A DNA stretch of 64,000 nt. It comes from Macrococcoides bohemicum. GTDB taxonomy: Bacteria; Bacillota; Bacilli; Staphylococcales; Staphylococcaceae. The DNA lies in NCBI RefSeq assembly GCF_042658685.1, contig NZ_JBHSQY010000001.1; one strand, 5' to 3'. The position numbers and the translations under genes were made by a program. Within the stretch, counting starts at the first letter, position 1. Every line of letters begins with the position of its first letter. Below, one piece after another: positions 6,790 through 15,057 of the stretch. The notes under the pieces were generated by a model, which had not been told where the DNA came from, did not search any database, and was given only the letters and a program-made list of their open reading frames with translations.

Positions 6790-6821
6790 AAAAATCCCAA
6801 TGCATCAAAATGCGCATTGGA
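6790..6821 (-). terminator. Terminator of the clpP-like gene
   Basis: On the minus strand, CCAATGCGCAT paired with ATGCATTGG, followed by GATTTTTTG. Confidence 0.75.
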
Positions 6822-6830
6822 ATTTATGAT

Positions 6831-7385
6831 TTAGATTTCTTTTTGGTTTTCAATAATTTTATTAACAATACCGTATTCTAAAGCTTCTTGTGTGCTTAAC
6901 CAGTAATCACGACCTGTATGTTGTTCAACTTCTTCTACAGATTTACCAGTTTCACGTGCGATTAATTCGTTTAATTTTTGACGTGTACGGATAATTTCTT
7001 TTGCTGTGATTTCCATGTTAGACGCTTGTCCTTGTGTACCACCACTTGGTTGGTGAATCATGAAGCGTGTATTTGGTAATGCGTAGCGATTTTCTTTTTT
7101 ACCTGATAAGTAAATTAATACGCCGGCACTAACTACCCATCCTGCACCGATAATCTTAACTTCTGATTCGATGAAATTGATCATATCGTGAATTAAATAA
7201 CCTGAATCGACATGTCCACCTGGAGATGAGATGATTAATTTAATCGGCTCATGATTGATTGAATCTAATAATAATAATTGATTAACAACTTCTTTCGCTG
7301 ATTTATCATCAATACCACCTGAGATTAAGATTGTACGTGATTCTATCATTTTTTCTAACATAAGATCTTTGTTTTCGTTTGTCAT
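6831..7385 (-). CDS. Divergent second ClpP-type serine peptidase
   Basis: A 184-residue SDH/Clp-fold serine peptidase. The triad is intact: Ser86 in GWVVSAG, His111 in MIHQPSGG, Asp160 in GRDYWL. The housekeeping staphylococcal ClpP has GMAASMG around the serine and about 10 more N-terminal residues that form the axial loops gating the chamber; here the chain starts close to the ESRTILISGGID strand, so gating or ATPase contact may differ. It is therefore a paralogue, not the main clpP. ATG 7385 follows AGGAGG. The gene is alone with its own terminator, and its promoter overlaps a CtsR-like operator (7428-7444), suggesting heat-shock control. Confidence 0.88.
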   Translation of the reverse strand: MTNENKDLMLEKMIESRTILISGGIDDKSAKEVVNQLLLLDSINHEPIKLIISSPGGHVDSGYLIHDMINFIESEVKIIGAGWVVSAGVLIYLSGKKENRYALPNTRFMIHQPSGGTQGQASNMEITAKEIIRTRQKLNELIARETGKSVEEVEQHTGRDYWLSTQEALEYGIVNKIIENQKEI

Positions 7386-7405
7386 AATGTGCCTCCTATA
7401 AGCTT

Positions 7406-7433
7406 GTTATAATTATTTTATTGTTTTGGTCAA
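7406..7433 (-). promoter_or_regulatory. Promoter of the clpP-like gene
   Basis: Minus strand -35 TTGACC (7433-7428), 16-base spacer, -10 TATAAC (7411-7406). The ribosome site and ATG follow at the expected distance. Confidence 0.6.
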
Positions 7434-7444
7434 TTTAAGTCAAA
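7428..7444 (+). promoter_or_regulatory. CtsR-like operator before the clpP-like gene
   Basis: The sequence GGTCAAT-TTA-AGTCAAA is a heptamer direct repeat with a 3-base spacer. The CtsR box is RGTCAAA-NAN-RGTCAAA; 13 of the 14 heptamer positions match, the mid-spacer A is a T. It covers the -35 element, the usual place for CtsR repression of clp genes. Confidence 0.6.
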
Positions 7445-7650
7445 AAATATGGATTAATAAGATAAAATATCTTTATTTTTGTATAGCAGTCTTGCTTTAT
7501 TTTTGGATTATGTTATGAAAGAATTAATTAAAAGAAATAGCATTGAATTTTTAAAAATTTATTGTTTTTAAGCGCTAAAGTATGTTAGAAATAATATTAT
7601 ACATTCTTTTAATAGATATTTAAATTTACAATTATAGGGTAGGTGTACAG

Positions 7651-8697
7651 ATGAATATTAGCGCAAAACAATTCTTCACTAATATTTTAAATGGAATGGC
7701 AGCCGGTATTGTCGTTGCTTTAGTGCCAAACGCAATGCTTGGGGAGCTTTTTAAATATTTAGCAGGTTATCATCCTGTGTTTACCAGTCTTGGACAATTA
7801 TTGGTTATCTTTCAGTTCTGTTTAAGTGCGTTAGCTGGTATTACGATCAGTCAGCAATTTAAATTTAACGGTTTACAGACAGCAATACTTTCTGGAGCTT
7901 CTGTACTTGGTTCTGGTGCCGTTCAGTTTAATGGTAAAGGCTTTATGTTTGCAGGTATCGGTGACATTATAAACATGATGTTAACCGTCGCGCTTAGTGC
8001 TTTTGTTTTAATTGTACTAGGAAATAAGATGGGAAGTTTGAATATCGTCTTTTTACCTTTGTTTGCAGGAATTTTACCTGGCTTTATCGGTTCTCTTACA
8101 TTGCCTTTCGTAAAACAATTTACAGGTGCGATTGGCCAGGTCATTCAGCATTTTACTACTTTAAATCCACTCTTAATGTGTATTTTGATTGCGATTAGTT
8201 ATAGTCTTTTGATGGCAACACCAATTTCTCTTGTTGCAATTGCAACTGTTATTAGTTTATCGGGATTAGGAAGTGGCGCAGCAAACTTAGGTATTGTTGC
8301 ATGTTGTTACACATTCTTATTCGGTGCACTGCGTGTAAATGATAAAGGTACGATTATCACATTAATTATTGGCGCAGCGAAAATGATGATGCCGGTGTAT
8401 TTCAAACATCCGATTATTATGGTACCGCTACTTATCAATGGTATCATTGGAGGATTATGTGCATACTTCTTTAACGTTCAAGGTACACCGATGTCTGCTG
8501 GATTTGGGTATACTGGACTAGTCGGTCCTATCAACGCTTTAAAGTTTATGGAAGGCACTATAATGCAGAATGTTATCAGTTTACTGTTAGCATATGTCAT
8601 CATTCCGTTACCAATAGCATTTTTGTCTCATCAATTACTAAAAAAAGTATTACCGCGATATAATGATGAAATATATCTTTATAAAGCAGAACATTAG
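7651..8697 (+). CDS. PTS IIC-type membrane protein (PTS_EIIC_2 family)
   Basis: A 348-residue polytopic membrane protein with nine or so hydrophobic segments and little polar sequence. The pattern of glycine-rich helices, the GNKMGSLNIVFLPLFAGILPG segment and the C-terminal GTPMSAGFGYTGLVGP motif match PF13303, a family of stand-alone IIC-like proteins that includes the PfoR group. No IIA or IIB domain is fused or adjacent, so sugar transport through the PTS is not shown; a different substrate or regulatory role is possible. ATG 7651 has GGTAGGTG upstream. The gene is single and closed by the hairpin at 8707-8744. Confidence 0.82.
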   Translation: MNISAKQFFTNILNGMAAGIVVALVPNAMLGELFKYLAGYHPVFTSLGQLLVIFQFCLSALAGITISQQFKFNGLQTAILSGASVLGSGAVQFNGKGFMFAGIGDIINMMLTVALSAFVLIVLGNKMGSLNIVFLPLFAGILPGFIGSLTLPFVKQFTGAIGQVIQHFTTLNPLLMCILIAISYSLLMATPISLVAIATVISLSGLGSGAANLGIVACCYTFLFGALRVNDKGTIITLIIGAAKMMMPVYFKHPIIMVPLLINGIIGGLCAYFFNVQGTPMSAGFGYTGLVGPINALKFMEGTIMQNVISLLLAYVIIPLPIAFLSHQLLKKVLPRYNDEIYLYKAEH

Positions 8698-8706
8698 TAT
8701 AAAGCA

Positions 8707-8744
8707 AAGTGGTCCGGTTCATTAAGAGAACCGGGCCACTTTTT
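8707..8744. terminator. Shared terminator, IIC-type gene and aminotransferase gene
   Basis: Hairpin AAGTGGTCCGGTTC/GAACCGGGCCACTT with T run on the right side. It lies between two convergent genes. Confidence 0.85.
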
Positions 8745-8748
8745 AACG

Positions 8749-9903
8749 CTATTTATTATAATTTTTTAAAAATCGTTCTAATCTTACCATTGCCTCTTTA
8801 ATCTCTTCCATACTTGATGCAAATGATAATCTAATATGTCCTTCACCATATTTTGAGAATGCACTTCCTGGTACAACTGCCAATCTTTCTTGATCCAGTA
8901 GGTCTAAGGCAAACTGATACGAATCGCTATTGTAAGCTGATATATCCGGGAAGATATAAAACGCACCTTGTGGTTTTTCAACCGGTAATCCTAATCCGGT
9001 TAATTTTTCATATAAGAAATCTCTGCGTTCGATGTATGCTTTATTCATAATTTTTACTGTCTCTGTATCTTTGAATGCTTCTATCGCACCATATTGACTC
9101 GGTGTTGCTACACAGATTGAATTATATAGATGTACTGATGTGACGTGAGTAATGAGTTCTGCATTAGACACAACGTAACCGATACGGGCACCTGTCACTG
9201 CATGGGATTTTGATAGACCATTGATAACAAATAATTTATCTCTCAGTTCAGGAAACTCTAAGAATGAATGATGTGGTGTGTCATATACATTCTCACTGTA
9301 TATTTCATCTGTCACGATAAAGATATCTTCGTCTTTTAACATATTTGCTAATCCTTGAATTTGTTCATACGTTAATGTCATACCGGTAGGATTTGTCGGA
9401 TAGTTGAATAGTACTGCTTTTGTTTTAGGTGTTATTGCTGCTTTAATTGCTTCTGGTGTAGGTACAAGGTGGGTCTTTGAAGTATCAACGAGCACTACTT
9501 TAGCACCGAGCAACTTGATGATAGGTTCATATCCTAAATAACATGGTGAGGGTAAGATAACTTCATCTCCAGGGTTAATGATTGTTCTAAATACATCATC
9601 GATCGCTTCTGAACCTCCGTTTGTAACTACAATCTCTGTTTCAGGATCATAACTGATATTAAATTTTTTCTGAATCGACTTTGCAATCTCATTTCTCAGC
9701 TCTATTAAACCTCTATTATGTGTATATCGTAGTTTATCATTTTTAATCGCCTCAATCATCGCAATTTTGACTGATGCAGGAGGAGCGAAATCTGACTGTC
9801 CTAACGTTAAATCGATACAATCTTCTAGTCCTGCTGCTTTATTTGCAAACTCTCTCGTTCCGGGTATTGTTACTTCATTGATGAATTCATTTAATTGCGG
9901 CAT
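8749..9903 (-). CDS. patA: PLP-dependent class I aminotransferase, PatA-like
   Basis: A 384-residue fold-type I aminotransferase. The PLP lysine is Lys232 in NGLSKSHAVTGARIGY; the NPTG motif lies at about 171-174, and TDEIYSE (about 198-204) carries the cofactor-contacting Asp and Tyr. Close in pattern to Bacillus PatA, the N-acetyl-L,L-diaminopimelate aminotransferase of the acetylase branch of lysine and peptidoglycan precursor synthesis; a general aromatic or methionine aminotransferase role is also possible. ATG 9903 is preferred to GTG 9912 because AGAGAAG then has an eight-base spacing. Single gene, convergent with the IIC-type gene. Confidence 0.83.
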   Translation of the reverse strand: MPQLNEFINEVTIPGTREFANKAAGLEDCIDLTLGQSDFAPPASVKIAMIEAIKNDKLRYTHNRGLIELRNEIAKSIQKKFNISYDPETEIVVTNGGSEAIDDVFRTIINPGDEVILPSPCYLGYEPIIKLLGAKVVLVDTSKTHLVPTPEAIKAAITPKTKAVLFNYPTNPTGMTLTYEQIQGLANMLKDEDIFIVTDEIYSENVYDTPHHSFLEFPELRDKLFVINGLSKSHAVTGARIGYVVSNAELITHVTSVHLYNSICVATPSQYGAIEAFKDTETVKIMNKAYIERRDFLYEKLTGLGLPVEKPQGAFYIFPDISAYNSDSYQFALDLLDQERLAVVPGSAFSKYGEGHIRLSFASSMEEIKEAMVRLERFLKNYNK

Positions 9904-10008
9904 TTTATACACTTCTCTTTCAACTATTTTTGTTAATGATTATACGCTATCTCCCTTTAACAAGCAAAAGGATAAGTACAATAAACAGAAAAAAATAAAA
10001 ATTCCGAC

Positions 10009-10037
10009 TTGTATACTTATACATATAAGTGTATAAT
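10009..10037 (+). promoter_or_regulatory. glnPQ promoter with palindrome in the spacer
   Basis: -35 TTGTAT (10009-10014), 17-base spacer, -10 TATAAT (10032-10037). The spacer holds a perfect inverted repeat ACTTATAcaTATAAGT (10015-10030), a likely operator. The promoter lies inside the longer open frame upstream, which supports the TTG start at 10065. Confidence 0.6.
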
Positions 10038-10064
10038 AAATTTTATTCAAAGGAGGGGAAGTCA

Positions 10065-11513
10065 TTGTCTTTTAAAAAGTTATTAAGCTATCTATTATTG
10101 ATTGTCATGATTGCTACGATTACACCATTTACGGCTCATGCAAAAACCGATCAATTCGATACGATTAAGAAAAATGGTGTGCTGCGCGTCGGATTATCTG
10201 CCGATTATGCACCATATGAATTTGAGAAAACAGTTAACGGAAAGCGAGAATATGCAGGTATTGATATTGAACTTTCAAAAAAATTAGCGAAAGATCTGGG
10301 TGTTGAATTAAAGATAGTAAATATGCAGTTTGATAGTTTACTCGGTGCTTTAAAGACTGGGAAGATTGATGTAATTATTTCCGGTATGTCACCAACACCT
10401 GAACGTAAAAAAGAAGTGGACTTCTCTGACTATTATATGCATGTTCAGCAGCGTATGATTATACAGAAGAAAGATGCAAAAAAGTTAAAATCAATTGAAG
10501 ATTTCAAAGGTAAAAACATTGGCGTTCAAAAACAAACAACACAAGAAGAGCTTGCAAAGACTGAAATTCCTGATGCGAATGTAACGTCACTGACACGTGT
10601 GCCTGAAATTATTATGTCTTTAAATACAGGTAAGATTGATGGCGTCGTATTAGAAGGTCCTGTTGGTGAAGCATATTTATCACAAAATACAAACTTAGCT
10701 TTCTCTGATATGCAGTTTGCTGATGAGAATAAAGGAACGGCAATTGCTTTGCCGAAAGGTTCTCCGAAGTTACTTGATGCGCTTAATAAAACGATTAAAG
10801 AAGTCGAAGATAAAGGATTAATGAAAGGTTATAAAGATAAAGCGAATGAAGCGATGTTTGATGAAGGATCATTTTTCAGTAAATATAGTTCATTCTTTAT
10901 TCAGGGTATCGGGGCTACAATCTTAATTTCATTAATTGGTGTAGTTTTAGGCTCAATCTTTGGTGGTGTTCTAGCCTTTATGAAATTGAGTAAGCATATT
11001 ATCTTGAAAACATTATCATGGATCTACATTGAGTTTATTCGTGGAACACCATTACTTGTCCAAGTATTTTTAGTTTATTTTGGAACTACAGCAGTATTAG
11101 GTATCGACTTGTCTGCATTTATTTGTGGTGCAATTGCATTAGTTATTAACTGTGCAGCATATATTGCCGAAATTATTCGTGCCGGTATCAATGCAGTAGA
11201 TAAAGGTCAAACAGAAGCAGCGCGTTCTTTAGGTTTAAGCCATGCACAGACAATGAATAAAGTCGTCATGCCTCAAGCAATTAAGAATATCTTACCGGCT
11301 TTAGGTAATGAATTCGTAACTGTAATTAAAGAATCATCAATCGTTTCGGTTATCGGTGTTTCTGAATTAATGTTTAATGCACAAGTTGTTCAAGGTGCAT
11401 CATTTGATCCGTTCACACCATTATTGATTGCTGCAGTTGTATACTTCATCCTTACATTTGCACTGAGTCGAGTGATGAATGTATTTGAAAGGAGAATGAG
11501 GGTTAGTGATTAA
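10065..11513 (+). CDS. glnP: Glutamine-type ABC transporter, fused binding protein and permease
   Basis: A 482-residue fusion. An N-terminal signal-like hydrophobic segment (about 5-28) is followed by a periplasmic-binding-protein type 3 domain (about 35-265: LRVGLSADYAPYEF, AGIDIEL, ISGMSPTPERKK-VDFSDYY) and then a HisM-type permease domain (about 275-475) with the EAA loop AARSLGLSHAQTMNKVVMPQA. The binding domain stays outside, anchored by the permease. Such fusions serve glutamine or glutamate uptake in staphylococci and lactococci; exact substrate is inferred. TTG 10065 is chosen because AGGAGGGG is seven bases upstream and a promoter -10 lies at 10032. It overlaps glnQ by eight bases. 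Confidence 0.9.
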   Translation: MSFKKLLSYLLLIVMIATITPFTAHAKTDQFDTIKKNGVLRVGLSADYAPYEFEKTVNGKREYAGIDIELSKKLAKDLGVELKIVNMQFDSLLGALKTGKIDVIISGMSPTPERKKEVDFSDYYMHVQQRMIIQKKDAKKLKSIEDFKGKNIGVQKQTTQEELAKTEIPDANVTSLTRVPEIIMSLNTGKIDGVVLEGPVGEAYLSQNTNLAFSDMQFADENKGTAIALPKGSPKLLDALNKTIKEVEDKGLMKGYKDKANEAMFDEGSFFSKYSSFFIQGIGATILISLIGVVLGSIFGGVLAFMKLSKHIILKTLSWIYIEFIRGTPLLVQVFLVYFGTTAVLGIDLSAFICGAIALVINCAAYIAEIIRAGINAVDKGQTEAARSLGLSHAQTMNKVVMPQAIKNILPALGNEFVTVIKESSIVSVIGVSELMFNAQVVQGASFDPFTPLLIAAVVYFILTFALSRVMNVFERRMRVSD

Positions 11514-12228
11514 AGTAAATAATTTGCATAAATATTTTGGTAAAGTTGAAGTGTTAAAAGGCATTGATCTTGAAATTTCAGAAGGAGAGGTTGTTGCGAT
11601 TATCGGTCCTTCCGGAAGTGGTAAATCTACGCTGTTACGTTGTTTAAATCTACTGGAAACACCGACGAGCGGTGAAATTATATTTGAAGGTAATGCACTC
11701 ACTGCTAAAGGGACAGATATTAATAAACTCCGTCAGAAGATGGGCATGGTATTCCAAAGCTTTAATCTGTTTCCACATAAGACTGCAAAAGAGAACTTAA
11801 TACTTGCACCATCATTACAAGGTAAGGGTAAGAAAACTGAATTAGAAGCAAAAGCATTAGATTTACTAAAGAAGGTTGGATTATCTGATAGAGCAGACAA
11901 TTATCCTTCACAATTATCTGGTGGTCAAAAGCAGCGTGTAGCGATTGCCAGAGCGCTCGCAATGGATCCGGATGTTATCTTATTCGACGAGCCAACGTCA
12001 GCGCTTGATCCTGAAGTAGTAGGAGATGTATTAGCTGTTATGAAGAAGCTAGCTGAAGAAGGGATGACGATGGTCGTCGTAACCCATGAGATGGGCTTTG
12101 CCAGAGAAGTTGCTGACAGAGTTGTATTTATGGATAATGGCGTCGTTCAGGAAGATGCACCACCAGAACAATTATTTAATAACCCTCAAAATGAACGTGC
12201 GAAAGCATTTTTATCGAAAGTTTTATAA
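11506..12228 (+). CDS. glnQ: Glutamine-type ABC transporter ATPase
   Basis: A 240-residue ATPase that powers the permease encoded just upstream. It shows Walker A GPSGSGKST (about 33-41), Q loop MVFQSFNLFPH, signature LSGGQKQRVAIARAL, Walker B VILFDEPTSAL and the switch histidine in VVVTHEMGFA, the normal order of polar amino acid transport ATPases. The GTG start at 11506 overlaps the end of glnP by eight bases, so translation is coupled. A terminator follows at 12260-12297, giving a two-gene operon. Confidence 0.93.
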   Translation: MIKVNNLHKYFGKVEVLKGIDLEISEGEVVAIIGPSGSGKSTLLRCLNLLETPTSGEIIFEGNALTAKGTDINKLRQKMGMVFQSFNLFPHKTAKENLILAPSLQGKGKKTELEAKALDLLKKVGLSDRADNYPSQLSGGQKQRVAIARALAMDPDVILFDEPTSALDPEVVGDVLAVMKKLAEEGMTMVVVTHEMGFAREVADRVVFMDNGVVQEDAPPEQLFNNPQNERAKAFLSKVL

Positions 12229-12259
12229 TGCTTCGTAAATATTAATAAGTAAAGTAAGA

Positions 12260-12297
12260 AAACTGCTACAATCAAATTTGATTGTAGCAGTTTTTGT
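12260..12297 (+). terminator. Terminator of glnPQ
   Basis: Stem AACTGCTACAATCAAA/TTTGATTGTAGCAGTT, followed by a T run. Confidence 0.9.
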
Positions 12298-12378
12298 TTT
12301 ATTGATTTAATTATTATCTCATAAAACAGCGTATTTTATGGTAAAATAATAGTCTTATAAAGTGAGGAGGGAAGAGAA

Positions 12379-13503
12379 GTGTATCAGCAGTTAAAGCAGG
12401 AAATTATAGAATATAGTAAGACGATCGGCATAGATGCTATCGGTTTCACTACAGCAGATCCTTTTGAGTCACTGCGTCCAAAACTTGAAGCATATTATGC
12501 AAATAACTATGATTCCGGATTTGAAAAGGGCACGATTGAAGAACGTATCAACCCTAGGCTTTCTCTCCCTGAAGCACAGTCTATTATTGCGATTGCAGTC
12601 GGTTATCCGAATAAGCTACCTAATGCACCGAAGAGTATTCGTGGAGCAAGACGAGGTATTTTTGCGCGTGCATCATGGGGAATTGATTATCACACTTTAT
12701 TAAATAAACGACTCGAACTGCTTGTCGCATTTATTAAAGAGAGAGTCCCTGAAGCAAAAACGATGAATATGGTAGATACGGGTGTGCTCAGTGATAGGGC
12801 AGTAGCTGAACGTGCTGGTCTCGGCTATGCAGCTAAAAATGGATTTATATTAAATAAAGATTTAGGCACATGGACTTATCTTGGTGAAATACTTGTATCG
12901 ATTCCATTTGAGCCCGATCATCCTGTAATAGATTCATGTTTAGATTGTACAATATGTATAGATCGTTGTCCGACAGGTGCTCTACTAGGTAATGGGCAGC
13001 TTGATTCGAATAAATGCATCAGTTTCCTTACCCAGAAGAAAGGATTTATGCCGGATGAATATCGGGGGAAGATTGGTAATCGTCTATATGGGTGCGACAC
13101 ATGTCAGCAAGTTTGTCCAAAGAATCGTGGTATCAATACAACACATGAGGATATTGAACTGGAACCTGAGAATTTAAAGCCGTTACTCGTACCATTATTA
13201 AAGATGACGAATAAAACTTTCAAAGCAGAATTTGGTCATTTAGCTGGTGCATGGCGAGGCAAGAAACCGATTCAACGCAATGCTATATTAGCGCTTGCTC
13301 ATTTCAATGAAATCGATGCGATACCGGATCTAAAGGAAGTCGCAGAAAGTGATCCTCGACCAGAAATTAAGGGCACTGCTTATTGGGCGATTGGTCAAAT
13401 TAGTCGTGATGAAATTGATTATTTAAAGGCAAGATATGAAAAAGAAATAGATAATGATGTTAAACTAGAAATATTAAAAAGTATAGAAAGTGTGGAAAAA
13501 TAA
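12379..13503 (+). CDS. queG: Epoxyqueuosine reductase QueG
   Basis: A 374-residue iron-sulfur and cobalamin enzyme that reduces epoxyqueuosine to queuosine in the wobble position of GUN-decoding tRNAs. Two 4Fe-4S motifs are present: CLDCTICIDRCP (Cys187, 190, 193, 197) and, after Cys213, CDTCQQVCP (Cys239, 242, 246). The catalytic region VDTGVLSDR-AAERAGLG is at about 132-148. The last 90 residues form HEAT-like helical repeats that bind the anticodon arm. GTG 12379 follows GGAGGGAAGA. trmL starts immediately after its stop codon, so two tRNA wobble-base enzymes share one operon. Confidence 0.93.
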   Translation: MYQQLKQEIIEYSKTIGIDAIGFTTADPFESLRPKLEAYYANNYDSGFEKGTIEERINPRLSLPEAQSIIAIAVGYPNKLPNAPKSIRGARRGIFARASWGIDYHTLLNKRLELLVAFIKERVPEAKTMNMVDTGVLSDRAVAERAGLGYAAKNGFILNKDLGTWTYLGEILVSIPFEPDHPVIDSCLDCTICIDRCPTGALLGNGQLDSNKCISFLTQKKGFMPDEYRGKIGNRLYGCDTCQQVCPKNRGINTTHEDIELEPENLKPLLVPLLKMTNKTFKAEFGHLAGAWRGKKPIQRNAILALAHFNEIDAIPDLKEVAESDPRPEIKGTAYWAIGQISRDEIDYLKARYEKEIDNDVKLEILKSIESVEK

Positions 13504-13977
13504 ATGTCATCAATTAACGTAGTATTATATCAACCTGAAATACCTGCTAACACAGGAAATATCGCTAGAAGTTGTGCAGCAACAGATACGCATCTTCATT
13601 TAATTCGTCCGCTAGGATTCTCTACTGACGATAAAATGTTACGTCGTGCCGGCTTGGATTACTGGAAATTTGTAAATATCACCTATTACGATAGTATCGA
13701 AGAATTCTTTGAAAAGAATGAAGGTCACTATTATTTACTGACGAAGTTTGGTACGAAACCTCATACGACATTCGATTATAGTAACCCTGACGAGAAACAT
13801 TTCTTTATCTTTGGTCGTGAAACAACGGGCTTACCGGACTGGGTTAAAGAAAAATATATGGACACAGCACTGCGCATTCCAATGAACGACAATGTTCGTT
13901 CGCTTAATTTATCAAATACTGCAGCAATATTAATCTATGAAGCTTTACGTCAACAAAACTATCCAGGTTTAAACTAA
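13504..13977 (+). CDS. trmL: tRNA (cytidine/uridine-34-2'-O)-methyltransferase TrmL
   Basis: A 157-residue SPOUT methyltransferase that methylates the ribose of the wobble base in two tRNA-Leu isoacceptors. The knot region motifs are visible: N-terminal PEIPANTGNIARSCAAT, then FIFGRETTGLP, then IPMNDNVRSLNLSNTAAILIYEALRQ. These bind S-adenosylmethionine in the trefoil knot. Length fits the family. The ATG directly abuts the queG stop codon; the tRNA-Leu(TAA) and Leu(CAA) substrates are encoded at 335-423 and 2180-2261. Confidence 0.94.
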   Translation: MSSINVVLYQPEIPANTGNIARSCAATDTHLHLIRPLGFSTDDKMLRRAGLDYWKFVNITYYDSIEEFFEKNEGHYYLLTKFGTKPHTTFDYSNPDEKHFFIFGRETTGLPDWVKEKYMDTALRIPMNDNVRSLNLSNTAAILIYEALRQQNYPGLN

Positions 13978-13989
13978 GGAGGTCAAGTG

Positions 13990-14727
13990 ATGAACGATAT
14001 GATTCAGTTATTACAGAACCATCGATCAATTCGTAAATTTAAAGATAAAGCGCTCGATCAGGAGACGATTAAGACTTTAGTGCATTCAGCACAAAGTGCA
14101 TCGACATCAAGTTATGTACAAGCATATTCAATTATCGGTATCACTAGCCAGCATATTAAGCAGCAACTTAGAGAAATCAGTGGTCAATCTTACGTTGAAT
14201 ATAATGGTCATCTATTTGTCTTTGTGGTTGATTATCATCGTCATCATGGATTAGGTAACCACTTAAACTCAAATGTAGATGATTATTTTGGGACGACAGA
14301 ATCGCTATTAGTCGGTACGGTAGATGCAGCTTTAGCTAGTCAGAATATGGCGGTCGCAGCTGAAAGTATGGGACTTGGTATTTGTTATATCGGTTCATTA
14401 CGCAATAATATGCAACGTGTGATAGAATTGCTTAATTTACCGGATTACACGTATCCATTGTTTGGCATGGTCGTCGGTGTGCCGGATGATGAAGGTAGTC
14501 AGAAAGAGAGATTACCATTGAACGTCGTTTATCATGAGAATACATATCAGCCTTTTAATTATGATGATTACAAAGCTTATGATGCGCGCACGAGTGCTTA
14601 CTATAAGGCACGAACTGAAGGTAAACGTAATGATAAATGGAGTGAACAGGTGATACAAATGCTTGGTGGTAAAGCGCGTCTTGATGTGGATGGTGTCGTA
14701 AAGCAACAAGGTTTTCTAAAACAATAA
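13990..14727 (+). CDS. nfsA: NADPH-dependent FMN oxidoreductase (NfsA/NfrA type)
   Basis: A 245-residue flavin nitroreductase close to the staphylococcal NfsA/NtrA protein. The N-terminal HRSIRKFKDKAL and the SASTSSYVQAYSIIG segment bind FMN; GLGICYIGSLRNN and the PLFGMVVGVPDDE segment complete the cofactor site, and the C-terminal region has the RTEGKR-DKWSEQ stretch of the NADPH-using group. Enzymes of this group reduce nitro compounds, S-nitrosoglutathione or disulfides. ATG 13990 has AGGAGG seven bases upstream (an overlapping GTG at 13987 is less well spaced). Ten bases after trmL, likely the third gene of that operon. Confidence 0.92.
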   Translation: MNDMIQLLQNHRSIRKFKDKALDQETIKTLVHSAQSASTSSYVQAYSIIGITSQHIKQQLREISGQSYVEYNGHLFVFVVDYHRHHGLGNHLNSNVDDYFGTTESLLVGTVDAALASQNMAVAAESMGLGICYIGSLRNNMQRVIELLNLPDYTYPLFGMVVGVPDDEGSQKERLPLNVVYHENTYQPFNYDDYKAYDARTSAYYKARTEGKRNDKWSEQVIQMLGGKARLDVDGVVKQQGFLKQ

Positions 14728-14730
14728 AAA

Positions 14731-14764
14731 TAAGCCGAAGACAAATTTGTCTTCGGCTTATTTT
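14731..14764 (+). terminator. Terminator after nfsA
   Basis: Stem TAAGCCGAAGACAAA/TTTGTCTTCGGCTTA, then TTTT. It also faces the small minus-strand gene at 14769-14876. Confidence 0.88.
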
Positions 14765-14768
14765 GTGA

Positions 14769-14876
14769 TTATTTGTTTAAATCTTCTTCCTTAACACCGT
14801 AGCTAGATTCTTTGCCAGCAGTTAAGATAGCTGTTAGGAAAGCGATACATACCATACCGATTAATAATGTATTCAT
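14769..14876 (-). CDS. Small membrane protein, 35 residues
   Basis: A short open frame with ATG 14876 preceded on the minus strand by AGGGGGAT, a good ribosome site. The product has a hydrophobic helix LLIGMVCIAFLTAILTAG (residues 4-21) and a polar tail ESSYGVKEEDLNK, a single-span membrane peptide. It starts at a clear site, ends just before the shared hairpin, and the intervening bases hold no other gene. I do not recognise the family. Function unknown; it could be a regulator peptide or a hydrophobic toxin, but nothing in the sequence decides this. Confidence 0.6.
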   Translation of the reverse strand: MNTLLIGMVCIAFLTAILTAGKESSYGVKEEDLNK

Positions 14877-15057
14877 TGGTAATCCCCCTAGATTTCATTA
14901 ATAAAACTATTATAACCTATTCAAATCACTTTTAAAACCACAAATAAATGTTTGTTTTAATAATTCATTATATTCATATTTATAGTGTTATGGGCTGTCA
15001 AAATAGGGTATAGCATATATAATAAAGTATGAGTAATGATTCTTAGGAGGAATGAAC

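Noticed and set aside
6164..8745. Possible prophage or mobile element, suggested by several unknown genes
   Set aside because: No integrase, transposase, terminal repeats or attachment duplication; the genes are single with normal terminators.
10029..10064. Longer start of glnP (upstream ATG at 10029)
   Set aside because: The promoter -10 at 10032-10037 lies inside it, and the good ribosome site points to TTG 10065.
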